From NCBI RefSeq assembly GCF_003589595.1, contig NW_020654080.1:4709397-4773396 (forward strand): 64,000 nucleotides of DNA. Direction: 5' to 3'. Shown here piece after piece: positions 61,929 to 64,000 of this stretch (positions are counted from its first letter, which is position 1; each line of letters starts with the position of its first letter). Under the pieces are notes generated by a model. That model was given only the letters and a program-made list of their open reading frames with translations, was not told the origin of the DNA and ran no database searches. Position numbers and translations under genes: made by a program. This DNA is from Hyposmocoma kahamanoa. Its lineage: Eukaryota; Arthropoda; Insecta; Lepidoptera; Cosmopterigidae.

Positions 61929-63461
61929 ACGCGTAACATCGAAAATTTTGACTGTGAATTTAGTTTCAGGCCAACTATCGCATTGTTAAACCAGTGTGTT
62001 CAGTAAGTTAAGGACCGTTTAACTGCTAGTAAGTTAATGACGCTCGTGATTTGTTGCGTGGGTTTCCATCACTTGACCCGCAAACCGCTGGAGGGCTGTG
62101 CTGTTGTCCATCATGTTGAACGTATGCTGTAATTTGTGAAAGTTTTGAAAAACTTCATTGAGGGGAATAAATAATAGAAATAAAAATTTACTTAACATAC
62201 TGGTAACAAAAATTAGAGCGTAATTCAATTTGAATTAAGTAAAGTATTACTTTTTGACTATTCTATGTGATGAACTTTATAATTTACAAAACATCCTGAA
62301 TACAACTTTGTCAGGTTTCATTGCAGAGTATATCGTTACAAACATGTTTTTTTATGGGGACCTCACATTAGTTTGCACCAAGTCTCTATAACATCATCAG
62401 CTTTTTGCTGATAGTCTCGTAACATCGCTGATATAACAACAATAAGCGTACCTATAATCTCTTTTTTGAAGACGGAGTAAAATGACATTTGCAGGGTTGC
62501 CAGTTTTCATAAAATTTTAAATAGTTCTGTAGTTGTTGTCGATAGTTTTATCGATAGATTATGCGAGAAGATAAAATTTTTTACATTGAAATTGTGAATT
62601 TTACGAGGTTCTAATGATTGCTAATTGTATCGAGGTCAATTTTTAACTTTAAAAAAAAAACTTGTAAAATATGTCTCCTTTTTGTATTTTTCATAAACAT
62701 AGTTCTAAATACAGTGTATGTATGAACTTACATAATTGACAATTCAAAAGAACTTAGAACAAGAAGTAACAGGATGAATAACGGATCGAGGATGATTCAA
62801 ATGAAACAACTTCGGCCATTTATTCCCTTAGCGTGACCCAATATTCAGTCAATAGTCGATAGAATATTTATCGACTGCAATCACTAGCGGGCAACACTTT
62901 TGCGCAATGAACAGTCATTTTACTCAGTCTTCAAAAAAGACAGACTATACAATGTCACATTCCTAAATACGTGCACCAGCTGAAGATGTCATTAAAACAG
63001 CTGGGTGCTAATTTATACAATGATTCTATTGCTTCAAAAGTTAATGTACAACTTTGTTTTTAGGGTGTGCTTGTAAAATAAATAATAAAAAGAGAGTATT
63101 CACAATCATCTTCCAAATGATTCGATCGAATCCGAACTGAAATAGATCTCAGGCTAAGGCCTATATTTGAAAAGGTTTATTAATCTGTGTTGAAGTTATA
63201 GCACATATTTCTAAACCCCTACGGCGTGTCTCTCTCCTACCTCTTATAATTGCCGATTCGGCGTTGGAATTGCTATGCTGGTTAGCTAGTACAGGAGTGA
63301 GTAGATATACAAAACCAAGTATTTCAACATTAGAGCGACAAAAACCGGGGTATCTGATCCGATAAGTGAAGGAACGTCCTTAAGGTCGATTTATAGTTCG
63401 TGTAGAGTAAACTTGCAGAATTTTAGAACTTAACCGGGCGAGTAACTTGTTACTACCTTTT
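61929..63461. other. FBXO25/32 3' UTR and intergenic sequence
   Basis: AT-rich, no repeat family or further gene recognised. Confidence 0.6.
62165..62170 (+). terminator. Likely poly(A) signal for FBXO25/32
   Basis: AATAAA 237 bases after the stop codon. Another candidate cluster lies near 63077, so the 3' UTR could be longer. Confidence 0.45.
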
Positions 63462-64000
63462 TTTCGTGGGGAATTCCTCCTAGGATACGTCTCCGCCGCG
63501 GGCCAGCTTGACATCTACCGTCTAAAACCTCACGGTGGCTTTCTCGGGTGCTCTAGTGGGAAGGATCCAGGATCCGCTTTACTTTTAACTTGGACCGCGT
63601 ATGCCGTGGAGCACACGGGTCCAAGATCGCTTCCTGACCTGAGTCCCTTTCTGGTCCGGCCACGAGTCGACGTCGCAGATGAAGCTGAGGCGAGCGATAT
63701 GAAGGAATCGGAATCCTCCCCACCGCTCCCCCAGTAACGCTCGGTGCCGGTGTCCTAGGACGCGCGAACCTTCCCGAATCATCTCATGTGGGCGGGCGCT
63801 TAGCCCGCTCCTCCGTGCCATGCCAAGGTCGTTGGTAGCTTCGGGTGCCTTCTGGGTTCCCGCCGACATCACCTCCAATTCGACTACACATGCACGATCG
63901 GTGTCCAGTGCTATCGCCAGGTCGTGTTCACGGGTATCAACGGCAGACCCCCAAAGTACGGGGGCTGCCACCCGCCAAAGCGGATGGGCGAGATTAATTT
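63462..64000 (-). repeat. LINE-like 3' end entering from the right
   Basis: GC-rich, with - strand coding-like sequence (DTREHDLAIALDTDRACVVE, then HRALLGERWGGF), a TGAGGTTTTAGACGGTAGAT segment like R1-type 3' UTRs, and a poly(A) at 63462-63468. The clade is uncertain. Confidence 0.45.

Noticed and set aside
1..64000. CRISPR arrays, bacterial operons, integrated virus genes
   Set aside because: Regularly spaced identical repeats, Shine-Dalgarno-led gene strings and viral protein signatures were looked for and not seen; gene structure is eukaryotic throughout.

Overview
The window is animal nuclear DNA, most likely from a moth or butterfly. It is AT-rich and intron-rich, with GT-AG introns. 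It is crowded with insect-type mobile DNA: mariner, R1- and RTE-like LINE relics, tRNA-derived SINEs, hAT and PIF/Harbinger elements, and Helitron-like ends. Several repeat families, from memory, resemble ones common in Lepidoptera. The species cannot be named from the sequence alone. Three assembly gaps are present (12592-12601, 47487-47496, 30927-31326).

Four cellular genes can be supported. (1) TRIT1 (tRNA dimethylallyltransferase), + strand: its last three coding exons (1-119, 19689-19899, 20103-20411), with a 19.6 kb intron full of transposons. The 5' part lies left of the window. (2) TFB1M (mitochondrial 12S rRNA dimethyltransferase 1), - strand, one exon, 20749-21783. (3) COA3/CCDC56 (cytochrome c oxidase assembly factor 3), - strand, 21783-22052, directly upstream of TFB1M. 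The COA3 stop and the TFB1M start share one base (TAATG), so the two should be read from one dicistronic mRNA, as is known in Drosophila. (4) The single insect counterpart of FBXO25/FBXO32 (atrogin-1), + strand, nine coding exons from 22710 to 61928, 359 residues, apparently complete, with a 32.9 kb second intron.

Layout: 1-20411 TRIT1 3' part; 20412-20748 tail-to-tail 3' ends of TRIT1 and TFB1M; 20749-22052 the mitochondrial gene pair; 22053-22709 a divergent promoter region; 22710-61928 the F-box gene; 61929-64000 intergenic, with a LINE-like 3' end entering from the right. Three of the four genes are nuclear genes for tRNA modification or mitochondrial function (TRIT1 itself acts in cytosol and mitochondria). 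The fourth is a substrate receptor of an SCF ubiquitin ligase.

Most of the rest is transposon sediment. I name the recurring families A-K here. A is a ~300 bp non-LTR-like tail with about 20 copies. B and C are inverted-repeat elements. D, F and I are MITEs. E is a tRNA-like/foldback family. G and H are tRNA-derived SINEs. J is a set of LINE 3' ends. K is a tRNA-like tail attached to A. Nesting gives clear relative ages, for example Harbinger in A, D and E in C, A in B, I in H, F in E, and Helitron-like units in a hAT. I found no CRISPR array, operon, virus or undescribed defence system. The most interesting items are the COA3-TFB1M overlap, three near-identical hAT-type MITEs with visible 8 bp target duplications, the hAT/Helitron nest at 39.3-42.3 kb, and a Harbinger relic that still carries a MADF domain.
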